A program made the translations under genes and the position numbers. A stretch of DNA of 38,267 bases from CAYFUF01 sp964394795 (lineage in GTDB: Bacteria; Bacillota; Clostridia; Tissierellales; Peptoniphilaceae). The notes under the pieces are model-generated. The model saw only the letters and a list, made by a program, of their open reading frames with translations, was not told where the DNA came from and did no database searches. This document shows positions 24,092 to 31,664 of the stretch, piece by piece. The DNA lies in the NCBI GenBank assembly GCA_964394795.1, contig CAYMYX010000013.1, forward strand, positions 1-38,267, written 5' to 3'. Positions within the stretch are counted from its first letter, which is position 1. The number at the start of each line of letters is the position of its first letter.

Positions 24092-26950
24092 TTAAGCATT
24101 ACAGAAAACGTTCATTGCACAAAACCTGCAATAGCTCAGGTCTTCTGTTCTTTCATCAAAGTTCTGTTCTTCTATCTTCTCTACGATAGCGAGACTTCTC
24201 TTTCGTATCTCAGCCACATCAGATGCCGTAAAGGTGAAAGATACTTCCTTGGTTTCTTCCTCTCTAGTAAAGTACAAGATGTGGTCCTTATCTTCAGGGT
24301 TTTCACCCTCCTTCATCATTAGACTTCTGTAGAAGAGGAGTTGGTCCTTATAGGTTCGAAGCCTTTCGCTGCCTTCTTGAGGTTTACGGCCGGTCTTAAA
24401 GTCAATGATCGCTTCCCCTTTATCCAAAACCAAGTCAAGCTGGCCGAAGAAGATTGCCTCCTCCGTAATCTCTCTGACGTCCTCTTCGGAACCGGTGATC
24501 CGCTGCATCCAGTCAACCGCCTTGCCTTCTAAATAGGAATTCACTTCTTCGCTTGCCCTCATGATCTGTTCTAAAGAAAAATCAGCTCCGTTATTCTTGA
24601 GGCCACTGGCAACGCCTCTGACCGTCTCCTCCACCCAATCATCCCCGAGATGGATGGGCTCTTTATTTTTCATTGCCCGAAGAACCGTGCCATGGAAAAG
24701 CTCGATACTCCGGTGGACCAGAGTTCCGTAAAGTGCTTGGGTTGACGTCAAGTCGGGAAGTCCCACCTTTCGCATCAGATAGAACTTTCTCGGACACTTA
24801 TCGTAAAGCGCGATATCCGTCGTGTAGGCATAGGCGCCTAGTATTTTTTCTTCGTTGTTCAGGCGGAAGTCTATGGCTGAATTCAACTTGCCGGGTTGGT
24901 AGACAACTTGGGTCATGTTGATGCCCTTAAATTCGTCTGCCACCTCCTCTTTGTTTGGCTTGCCGCCCATGGCCATCGACCCTGCCGCTAGAGGATCGAT
25001 TCCACAAAGGAAGAGGATGTCCTTCGCCCTGGTAAACGAAGTATAATACAACCTGGCTTTATCGATATCGTCGGCGAGGTTGCCGGTCATGCCATGACCC
25101 AAACTGGGATTCTCGGTGAGGTTGGATAGGGGGTCATATCGATTGTTGAAGTAGCGGTTCACCTTCATCGGCTCCATCAAAAAGACGACGGGAAATTCCA
25201 AGCCCTTGGCTTGGTGGATAGTCAGAATGTTCAGGAAATCTTCATCGCTGGCACTGACTTCCACGTTACCGTCCCCCTCCACTCTGGCTTGCTCTAGGAA
25301 GGGAATGAAGTCGTGAAAAAAGGCTGCGGAGAAGGCCTTCAAGTCACTGGGTTTGAGCCTCAAAGTGCCCTTCCTCTGGCAAAACTTTCGTAACAGCTGG
25401 AGGAAAGTAGCAATATGTTCCAGTTGGAGGTTATTGTTTTTCTTTCCTTGAATCGCTTCCATAACCATCTTGTCAAAGGGCTGGCAACGAAGGAAGGCGA
25501 GACCGATTTGAACGGGGTCTAGGCCCTCTTCTTCAGTTAACGTTTTTAAATGACTGGCGACCTCAACTCGCTCTACCAGCCTCGTTTTCGGCAGATTATC
25601 TAATTCTCTTAGGAAATTCCTGGCTGTTTTGGCTTGGAAATCATCCCCTCCCCCTACTTCATTTAATTCTTCTTGGAAAAAGAAGATATAGTGGGCGAGG
25701 AGTCGCTTGACTTCGGGAAAACTGAGGATGGCCCCCTCCTTGGGTGCGTAAATCGGAACGTCCTGATCACGCAATGCTCGTATGAGGGCTTTCATCGGAT
25801 CGCTTTTTACCGAGTGGCTCAGGATGACCATCTGCCGGTAATCCAAACCATTTTGCTTCAGCATCAAGACGGCATCGATAATCTGCTTGTGAATTTGGTC
25901 ATTGTCATCGCCGACAATCACCTGCACAGCTTCCTGATGGGTCTCTTCCCTATGACTTGTCAGCTCCTTACGGAAACGGAAATCTCCGATTTTTCCTTTA
26001 TCGGTTTCAGCCCTGCTTGCTTCTAAATCTCGATAGGGATAGTCCAGAAAAGTGGTAGCCAAATCTAGGATCCGCTCATCCGACCTGTAATTAATGTTAA
26101 GGTTTATTCGCTTGGTATTGGTGTAACGCTCTTCGAAAGTCAGGAGGTTCTGCACGGTGGCACCTCTAAAACGGTAGAGGCTTTGATCATCATCTCCGAC
26201 GACACAGAGATTCCCGTGGCGGGCGGACAAAAGTTCGATGAGTTTTTCTTGAATCGGGTTGGTGTCTTGGTATTCGTCAACCATCAGGTAACGACACCGG
26301 TCCTGAAATTCTTTCCGGACGTCATCATGGTGCTGGAGAAGGAGAAGGGTTTGCCATAAGACACCGGAGAAGTCGATCAGATTATGTTCAACGAGCTTCT
26401 CTTGATAGTAATTGATAGCATGTCTAGCTCTCAACGTCGCTTCGTCCCTCGCTTGCAAGTCAACGAAACCTTCTCGAAGGCGGTTAAGCCAGCTGGCGAT
26501 TGCCTTCGCGGTGTAAAATCTCTGGTTATTCCCCATGGTGTCGAAGAAATAGGCAAGTCCGCCCTTCTGGTAGAGGTCATCAAAGTTATCTAAGATAAAG
26601 GAGATCTGCTCGTTCTCATCCATCTGCTTGTAAAAAGATCGGTAGGGCAAGTAGTCAAAGCCGTAATCTAGGATTCTTTGCGCCAGCTGATTAAAGTTGC
26701 CGGCGTTGATCCCTTCGATGGATAGGCCATCCTTGCTTTTCACTCGATGGGACAGGCGGGAAATTAGCTCTCTAGCTGCCTTTCTGGTGAAGGTGGTTAT
26801 CGTGATATGCCGAGGCTCTACGTTTTTCTCCTCAAGCAAATAGCAGACCCGCTCGACCAAGGTCTTCGTCTTCCCCGTGCCCGGTCCTGCCAGTATAAGT
26901 AAGTTTCCTTCTGTTGTTTCCACAGCCAACTTTTGTGCTTCGTTTAACAA
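24092..26950 (-). CDS. UvrD/PcrA-type helicase fused to a Fe-S PD-(D/E)XK nuclease
   Basis: This SF1A helicase of about 952 residues carries a RecB-like nuclease. Helicase motifs are AGPGTGKTKTLVERV (Walker A, about residue 22), VDEYQDTNPIQEK (Walker B), GDDDQSLYRFRGA, INYRSDERIL and TIHQAKGLEFPVVF. The last about 270 residues form a PD-(D/E)XK domain with CPRKFYL, FGQLDLVLD and the catalytic IDFKTG. The final YCRFCAMNVFC, with the earlier CPRKF cysteine, makes the four-Cys Fe-S clasp known from AddB and Cas4. A GTG pair at 26959 overlaps the AGGAGG site, so I prefer TTG 26950, 8 bases downstream of it. The likely role is end resection or repair of double-strand breaks; it is neither AddA nor AddB by length and domain order. 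Confidence 0.88.
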   Translation of the reverse strand: MLNEAQKLAVETTEGNLLILAGPGTGKTKTLVERVCYLLEEKNVEPRHITITTFTRKAARELISRLSHRVKSKDGLSIEGINAGNFNQLAQRILDYGFDYLPYRSFYKQMDENEQISFILDNFDDLYQKGGLAYFFDTMGNNQRFYTAKAIASWLNRLREGFVDLQARDEATLRARHAINYYQEKLVEHNLIDFSGVLWQTLLLLQHHDDVRKEFQDRCRYLMVDEYQDTNPIQEKLIELLSARHGNLCVVGDDDQSLYRFRGATVQNLLTFEERYTNTKRINLNINYRSDERILDLATTFLDYPYRDLEASRAETDKGKIGDFRFRKELTSHREETHQEAVQVIVGDDNDQIHKQIIDAVLMLKQNGLDYRQMVILSHSVKSDPMKALIRALRDQDVPIYAPKEGAILSFPEVKRLLAHYIFFFQEELNEVGGGDDFQAKTARNFLRELDNLPKTRLVERVEVASHLKTLTEEEGLDPVQIGLAFLRCQPFDKMVMEAIQGKKNNNLQLEHIATFLQLLRKFCQRKGTLRLKPSDLKAFSAAFFHDFIPFLEQARVEGDGNVEVSASDEDFLNILTIHQAKGLEFPVVFLMEPMKVNRYFNNRYDPLSNLTENPSLGHGMTGNLADDIDKARLYYTSFTRAKDILFLCGIDPLAAGSMAMGGKPNKEEVADEFKGINMTQVVYQPGKLNSAIDFRLNNEEKILGAYAYTTDIALYDKCPRKFYLMRKVGLPDLTSTQALYGTLVHRSIELFHGTVLRAMKNKEPIHLGDDWVEETVRGVASGLKNNGADFSLEQIMRASEEVNSYLEGKAVDWMQRITGSEEDVREITEEAIFFGQLDLVLDKGEAIIDFKTGRKPQEGSERLRTYKDQLLFYRSLMMKEGENPEDKDHILYFTREEETKEVSFTFTASDVAEIRKRSLAIVEKIEEQNFDERTEDLSYCRFCAMNVFCNA

Positions 26951-27078
26951 ATCCACCACCTCCTTTCCTTATATCATATCGTATTAAAAGCCTTTCTTGC
27001 GTAACATTAATGATATAAAATTTGATTCAAGGTATAGTTAGAACAAGTAGAAACGCAATTTTCTTTAAGGAGTTAATC

Positions 27079-27501
27079 ATGTCAAGAAAGACTTGGAACG
27101 AATATTTTATGGATTTAGCCCAGATGGTGGCGATGCGGGGAACATGCGACCGTGCCTATGTGGGCTGTGTATTGGTAAATACAGAAAACCGTATTGTATC
27201 CACCGGCTACAACGGTTCTATCGCGGGCAACCCCCACTGCGATGAGGTGGGACACACCATGCGGGATGGCCATTGTATCGCCACAATCCACGCCGAAATG
27301 AACGCCTTGCTTTACTGCGCAAAGACCGGAATTTCCGTTGATGGCAGCATCTGCTACGTAACCCACTTCCCCTGTTTGAACTGTGTGAAGTCCCTGATCC
27401 AAGCTGGTATCTCCAAAATTTACTACCATGAAGGTTACCGCATCGATGAATATGCGCTGCTACTATTGGAAAGAAATCAGATTGAGGCCATTCAACTATA
27501 G
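27079..27501 (+). CDS. dCMP deaminase (ComEB-like)
   Basis: This zinc-dependent cytidine/deoxycytidylate deaminase supplies dUMP for thymidylate synthesis. The 140 residues include HAEMNALLYCAKTG (zinc His and proton-shuttle Glu) and PCLNCVKSLIQAG (two zinc Cys), plus the N-terminal GTCDRAYVGCVLV and NGSIAGNPHCDEVGH typical of dCMP deaminases with an allosteric site. AAGGAG lies 6 bases before ATG 27079. In many Bacillota the homologue is comEB within the competence operon; here it is a lone gene, which favours the housekeeping role. Confidence 0.94.
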   Translation: MSRKTWNEYFMDLAQMVAMRGTCDRAYVGCVLVNTENRIVSTGYNGSIAGNPHCDEVGHTMRDGHCIATIHAEMNALLYCAKTGISVDGSICYVTHFPCLNCVKSLIQAGISKIYYHEGYRIDEYALLLLERNQIEAIQL

Positions 27502-27517
27502 ATAAACGACTAAAATT

Positions 27518-27565
27518 TTAATAGATTCTTAATATTTTCGGCTATTTTTTAACATAAGCTTAACC
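27518..27565 (+). promoter_or_regulatory. Pho-box-like direct hexamer repeats
   Basis: Hexamers TTAATA (27518), TTAATA (27529), TTAACA (27549) and TTAACC (27560) form two pairs, each with exact 11-bp spacing. This is the layout bound by OmpR/PhoP-family regulators, and TTAACA-N5-TTAACC fits the Bacillus PhoP half-site pattern. The last hexamer touches the -35 region of the promoter for the deacetylase gene. Confidence 0.45.
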
Positions 27566-27585
27566 TCTCGAGGAACATCGCACAT

Positions 27586-27591
27586 TATAAT
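27586..27591 (+). promoter_or_regulatory. -10 box of the polysaccharide deacetylase gene
   Basis: A perfect TATAAT lies 35 bases before the start codon. The -35 region (near 27563) is poor, which is consistent with an activated promoter. Confidence 0.55.
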
Positions 27592-27626
27592 AGGCTATAT
27601 TGATGTTTTATCGAAGGGAGGCTATT

Positions 27627-28871
27627 ATGCACGAAGATAGGCAGCATAAAAATGATCAACAACACGAGAGAAAAGGACCACAAAGAAAGAATAGCTTAGG
27701 TAATGTTCTTTCCGTGAGCCTCCTTCTTCTCGTCTTTATCCTTCCCATTTTTCACATCGCTACGGATGGTTTCACTTCCTTCCCCTTGGGTGAAGATAGT
27801 AGAGATTCGGTTAGTATCGCTTCGGGTGACCAAGAAGAGAGACCTGTAGCAGAAAGCGTTCATGCTTTACCACCGATGGAAAGTGAAATCGAAACAAGTG
27901 AAGAAAGCCCCAGTGAGGAAATAAGCGAAGCAAGTGAATCCTCGGACCCCAATATCATCGTCAGTGTCAGTGAGGATGTCAGTCAAATTGAAAGTTCTGT
28001 TGTAGAAAACAGTATAGAAGAAAGCAGTATGGAAGAAAGCACACCACCGGAGGAAGTTCCTGCCAGTGAAGAACCCGTACCAGAAACCAGCGTAGAACCA
28101 CCAGCCGGTGCTTACGCACAAGGGTCTGCCGATACAAGTCCAACCGTCCAGAGCCGCCAGGGAGCGGGAGCGAACCACAATACGGCTGCCGGCATCTATG
28201 CCTACTCCGTAGCTGAAGTGAAGGAGGCCATGTTCGGTGGACAAGCCCTCGACGGCGATAAAAAGATTGCCTTCCTAACGTTCGATGACGGGATTAGCTC
28301 GAGTACGGATGAACTCTTGGATATTCTCAACCGAGAGGGTGTTCCTGCAACCTTCTTCCTCTTAGGAACAACCATTGGTGAAGGGAATAGACCAGAACTT
28401 GAACGGATGTATAACGAAGGACACGCCATTGCCCTCCATTCCTACAACCATCGATACGAGAGCCTTTATCCCGGTCGCAGTGCCAATCCTAATGAGATAG
28501 TATACCAGTATGACTTAGGCATTTCCGCCCTCAAGTCTGTTTTAGGCGACAGCTTCAGTACAGCCGTTTGGCGTTATCCCGGCGGTCATATGAGCTGGTC
28601 TAATATGGGCCCTGCAGACGATGCTTTGTATAATCGAGGCGTCCACTGGATTGACTGGAATTCCTTCAACGCTGATGCGGAAGCTAATCCTCCTACCACT
28701 GTTCAAGGTCAAGTGGACAGCGTCTTCGACGGTTGGAAAGCTTACGGTTACCCCTCAGCTATTGTCGTCTTAATGCATGATACGCCAGATAAAAAGTTAA
28801 CGCGTCAGGCTCTGCCAACCATCATCCAAAGTTTACGAGCTGAAGGTTTTTCCTTCGGAATTATGGAATAA
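27627..28871 (+). CDS. Membrane-anchored polysaccharide (peptidoglycan) deacetylase
   Basis: This NodB-fold CE4 deacetylase likely removes acetyl groups from cell-wall GlcNAc or related sugars, as PgdA does. It starts at ATG 27627 (GGGAGG upstream). A charged cytoplasmic head (1-23) precedes one membrane helix (about 27-46), then a Glu/Ser/Pro-rich wall-spanning linker (about 55-180). The catalytic domain has TFDDG with D220/D221, HSYNH with zinc histidines H271 and H275, WRYPGG and VVLMHDT with H384. The usual TFDDGP is TFDDGI here and the second motif is HSYNH rather than H(S/T)xxH with Thr, but metal and catalytic residues remain. It is monocistronic. Confidence 0.92.
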   Translation: MHEDRQHKNDQQHERKGPQRKNSLGNVLSVSLLLLVFILPIFHIATDGFTSFPLGEDSRDSVSIASGDQEERPVAESVHALPPMESEIETSEESPSEEISEASESSDPNIIVSVSEDVSQIESSVVENSIEESSMEESTPPEEVPASEEPVPETSVEPPAGAYAQGSADTSPTVQSRQGAGANHNTAAGIYAYSVAEVKEAMFGGQALDGDKKIAFLTFDDGISSSTDELLDILNREGVPATFFLLGTTIGEGNRPELERMYNEGHAIALHSYNHRYESLYPGRSANPNEIVYQYDLGISALKSVLGDSFSTAVWRYPGGHMSWSNMGPADDALYNRGVHWIDWNSFNADAEANPPTTVQGQVDSVFDGWKAYGYPSAIVVLMHDTPDKKLTRQALPTIIQSLRAEGFSFGIME

Positions 28872-28877
28872 ACAAAC

Positions 28878-28914
28878 AAAAAAGCAAGCTTCCTTCATTG
28901 GAGACTTGCTTTTT
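28878..28914. terminator. Bidirectional terminator between deacetylase and ATP-grasp ligase
   Basis: AAAAAGCAAG pairs with CTTGCTTTTT, with a further TTCC/GGA pairing inside. A runs on one side and T runs on the other allow termination in both directions. Confidence 0.82.
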
Positions 28915-28946
28915 GCTTGCTGTAATTTTGGTTTGCTTAGTGGCAC

Positions 28947-30284
28947 CTACTTGCGATCAACCACAAAGACCGGCGCGGAATAATAATCTCGTGCTCCCGA
29001 GATAATTCCTTTTTGGCCGATTCTGGTATAGGAACCAGCAAACTTTTCGTTGTAGAGGAAAAGGCCGATAACGTGGCCAAAAGGATTCACTTCAAATTGT
29101 CCATCGACAAGTTCCACGATTGGCGTAGGATCAACCTCCACATATTCTTGGTAAATGTATTGCTCATAAGGAATCTTTTCCACGATTTCTTTCCATTCGC
29201 CATCGTCATGTTCCTTACCAACGTAGACCCCTTGAGACCCATAGGAATTATAGGGTTTGAGGATAAGGCCATCCTTATTGGCCAAAATCTCCTTGCGGTC
29301 TTCCTCAGTTAAGAGTTCCTTCGTTTGCGGTACATGCTTAGCGATGAAGTTATTCTCTTCTTCGTTTAAGATTTCCTTGGTCTTTTCGTTGTGAAGGACG
29401 GTGAAGGTTAACTTGGCGTGCATGACCTGAGATTGGAATGACCCTAGCATCATGAAAGCATTGTCCAAGTAAGCTTGGAGGAAGTCAGGGCACTCCTCAA
29501 TGCGTTCGACGAAATCCGAGGTGACGATACGGCGGTAGACCAAGTCGATTGCTGCCTGCTCGCCGGTATTGACATCCTTGCCATGGAGCTTGCCGTTCTC
29601 GTACCACATGTCCCTTGGATCACAGATCAAAGTGTAGTAACCTTCGCTGTTAAACACCTTTTGGAAGTGTTCAAATTCCTTGGTCGTTCCAAGGTCAGCG
29701 AAGTCAACAATCGCAACAGTGCGTGGCTCGGTCCCATGGCTCTTGCAGTAAATCTGGGTAAATTCATGGACCAAGCTGTGGAAAAGTTCAAACTGCTCAA
29801 TGGACCAATCCTCACCCATCTCTTCCATGATTTTCGAGTTGGCCAATATTCCACCGATAACCCGGTCCTCGTTCATCGCCGAAGACCCGTCGGTGTTCAA
29901 TTCACAAAATTTAAAGTCTTCTCCCCCGTTATAGAAAATATCGTAACGGCCAACCGGAACGGGAATGTTGTAACCCGGATCATGGAGGATCAGATCCTCC
30001 AGTGTCTTGCTAAAGCGGAAGCTCTTGCGATAATCCTCATCTTCTACATACTGCTTCAAGACTTTTCGTCCGATGGAAACCATCATGGCAATGATTTTTT
30101 CGAACAAAGCGACCTGATCTTTTTCAAAGAACATGCCTTGGTAAGTCATTGGGATGACCACTTGCTTATAGAGGCGGCGGTCCTCCTTTGTTCTCGTCAA
30201 CATCCGTTCGCAATCCTTAAGGTAGGCTTCCGGATTTTCTTCTATCTTTTTAATGTACTCTTGTGTAAATTCAGGATAAAACAT
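28947..30284 (-). CDS. Glutathionylspermidine-synthase-like ATP-grasp ligase
   Basis: The protein of about 445 residues resembles the C-terminal synthetase of glutathionylspermidine synthase (pre-ATP-grasp plus ATP-grasp). Visible landmarks are PVGRYDIFYNGGEDFKFCELNTDGSSAMNEDR (about 110-141; substrate side), the domain around VYRRIVTSDFVER, the ATP-binding loop LILKPYNSYGSQGVYVG and a C-terminal YQEYVEV. These ligases form an amide between a carboxylate and an amine. It lies 33 bases after the glutamate-cysteine ligase gene, so a natural reading is that it extends gamma-Glu-Cys with glycine, another amino acid or a polyamine. The start is ATG 30284, with AAAGGAG 5 bases upstream. The substrate is not determined. 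Confidence 0.72.
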   Translation of the reverse strand: MFYPEFTQEYIKKIEENPEAYLKDCERMLTRTKEDRRLYKQVVIPMTYQGMFFEKDQVALFEKIIAMMVSIGRKVLKQYVEDEDYRKSFRFSKTLEDLILHDPGYNIPVPVGRYDIFYNGGEDFKFCELNTDGSSAMNEDRVIGGILANSKIMEEMGEDWSIEQFELFHSLVHEFTQIYCKSHGTEPRTVAIVDFADLGTTKEFEHFQKVFNSEGYYTLICDPRDMWYENGKLHGKDVNTGEQAAIDLVYRRIVTSDFVERIEECPDFLQAYLDNAFMMLGSFQSQVMHAKLTFTVLHNEKTKEILNEEENNFIAKHVPQTKELLTEEDRKEILANKDGLILKPYNSYGSQGVYVGKEHDDGEWKEIVEKIPYEQYIYQEYVEVDPTPIVELVDGQFEVNPFGHVIGLFLYNEKFAGSYTRIGQKGIISGARDYYSAPVFVVDRK

Positions 30285-30317
30285 TCCTGCTCCTTTAATC
30301 ATTTTATAAATAACATA

Positions 30318-31634
30318 CTAAAATATTACTTGGAAGGCGGTGATGGCCGCATTAAAACCTTCTTCTTCCTCTACGCGCTCAAATAAGAGCCTTGGTGTAT
30401 CTAGGTTATCCCATAATTTGCGGAGGTCTTCCAAGTACCTTTTCTCCTCTTCTTCTATGCCTTTCTCGGCAAGGTCTAAGAGCTCAAGACCCCATTGGGC
30501 AAAATATTTGGAAAAGTAGTAACCTTGGATCCCGTTATCACTACCCGAATTCTTCCCTCTTTCCACTAGGTCTTCGCTGATTTCTGCAAAGTACTTGTCT
30601 AGCTTCTCAAGGGATTCGGCATTATAAAAAATTCCTTTTAACATGGCAGCAGCCCCATAGGCAAACCGAGAAGGAACTTCATCCATCTGTCTAAGCTCGA
30701 TGTAACGTTTAGCACGAACATCTGGAAAGACAATAGATAGGCCATGCTCCATAATCCTATCCGCTTCGTCCTGTGTCTTCGCGTTTGCCAAAGCTTCGTT
30801 CAAGGTCATTCGGCCTGTTTCTTCGATACTGCCGTCAGCGGAAGGGATAAAGAGGATGGGCACGTCGAGGAGCCAATCCGCATAGGTGTCGTAGGAAAAG
30901 TCCGCATCGAAGACATGGGGTATCAAGCCGCTTCGATCATTATCCATGTTCCGCCAAACTTTTTGGCGCATGTTGAAGTGGACCACCTTCTCCCCCTCAT
31001 AATAGGCTGTATTATCAAATAGGGTGTAGAGGATTGGGGACAGGGCGCTGGCCACGCGGAACTTCCGTTTGAAGTCATCTGGATTTGAGTAATCGATGGC
31101 AATCTGAAGGGCACAGCTCTGCCTCATCATAGTTCGAGCATGGATACCCTGCTGACTTAAGTAAGAGTCCATTACCTCATATCTTTTCTTGGGAATGAGG
31201 GGGATATTATCAATCGTCGTCACCGGATCAAGACCCAGAGTTAACAGGCCTGCCCCAAGCTCATGAAATACCGGACTGATTATCGCCAAGGCTTCACGAT
31301 ACTCCTCTTGAAGCTGGTTGACGGTATTTTGTCTCTCGACGCTGATTTCGAACTGGGCACCGGGCTCGATAGAGATGTCAAAACCTTGGGCAGAAATTCC
31401 TAGGATATTGTCCCCTTCATAGATTCCGGTCATCCCGTCGAGCTGTGCTATCCGTTCCAAGATATCCCGAACGCCACCGTCTTCATAGTAGGACCTTCTT
31501 ACCTTCGTCTTCTCATCGATGACAAAGTGTTCAAACTCGATGCCCACCTTGAAGTCGGTCCTCTCCTTCTCGCCAGATTGTATATAGGCAACGACAAAAT
31601 CGTTGCGTTTTTGTCTACTGCTTAAGTCTTTCAT
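30318..31634 (-). CDS. gshA: Glutamate-cysteine ligase, plant-type (GCS2 family)
   Basis: The enzyme joins Glu and Cys through the gamma carboxylate, the first step of glutathione-type thiols. At about 438 residues it matches the plant/alphaproteobacterial GCS2 type: GIEFEHFVID at residues 26-35 (metal-binding Glu), QFEISVE, RQSCALQIAIDYSNPDDFKR, then VWRNMDNDRSGLIPHVF and FPDVRAKRYIELRQMD, each a familiar family landmark. Bacillota more often use the GshF fusion or bacillithiol, so this form suggests transfer or an older thiol pathway. AAAGAGG lies before two ATGs; the second (31634) has better spacing. It sits between the M50 gene (30-base gap) and the ATP-grasp gene (33-base gap). Confidence 0.86.
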   Translation of the reverse strand: MKDLSSRQKRNDFVVAYIQSGEKERTDFKVGIEFEHFVIDEKTKVRRSYYEDGGVRDILERIAQLDGMTGIYEGDNILGISAQGFDISIEPGAQFEISVERQNTVNQLQEEYREALAIISPVFHELGAGLLTLGLDPVTTIDNIPLIPKKRYEVMDSYLSQQGIHARTMMRQSCALQIAIDYSNPDDFKRKFRVASALSPILYTLFDNTAYYEGEKVVHFNMRQKVWRNMDNDRSGLIPHVFDADFSYDTYADWLLDVPILFIPSADGSIEETGRMTLNEALANAKTQDEADRIMEHGLSIVFPDVRAKRYIELRQMDEVPSRFAYGAAAMLKGIFYNAESLEKLDKYFAEISEDLVERGKNSGSDNGIQGYYFSKYFAQWGLELLDLAEKGIEEEEKRYLEDLRKLWDNLDTPRLLFERVEEEEGFNAAITAFQVIF

Positions 31635-31664
31635 CATTTGCCTCTTTCTTGCACTTTCTCTTGA

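Noticed and set aside
24092..26950. AddA or AddB of an AddAB complex
   Set aside because: AddA lacks the Fe-S clasp and AddB lacks an intact SF1A motor; this protein has both and is shorter, and there is no partner gene next to it.
27079..27501. Competence operon member comEB
   Set aside because: No comEA or comEC is adjacent; the gene stands alone, so the competence label is not supported.
29475..30386. A 303-codon open frame on the plus strand
   Set aside because: It lies wholly antisense to the ATP-grasp ligase and the end of gshA, has no ribosome binding site and no family resemblance; it is a shadow of the real genes.
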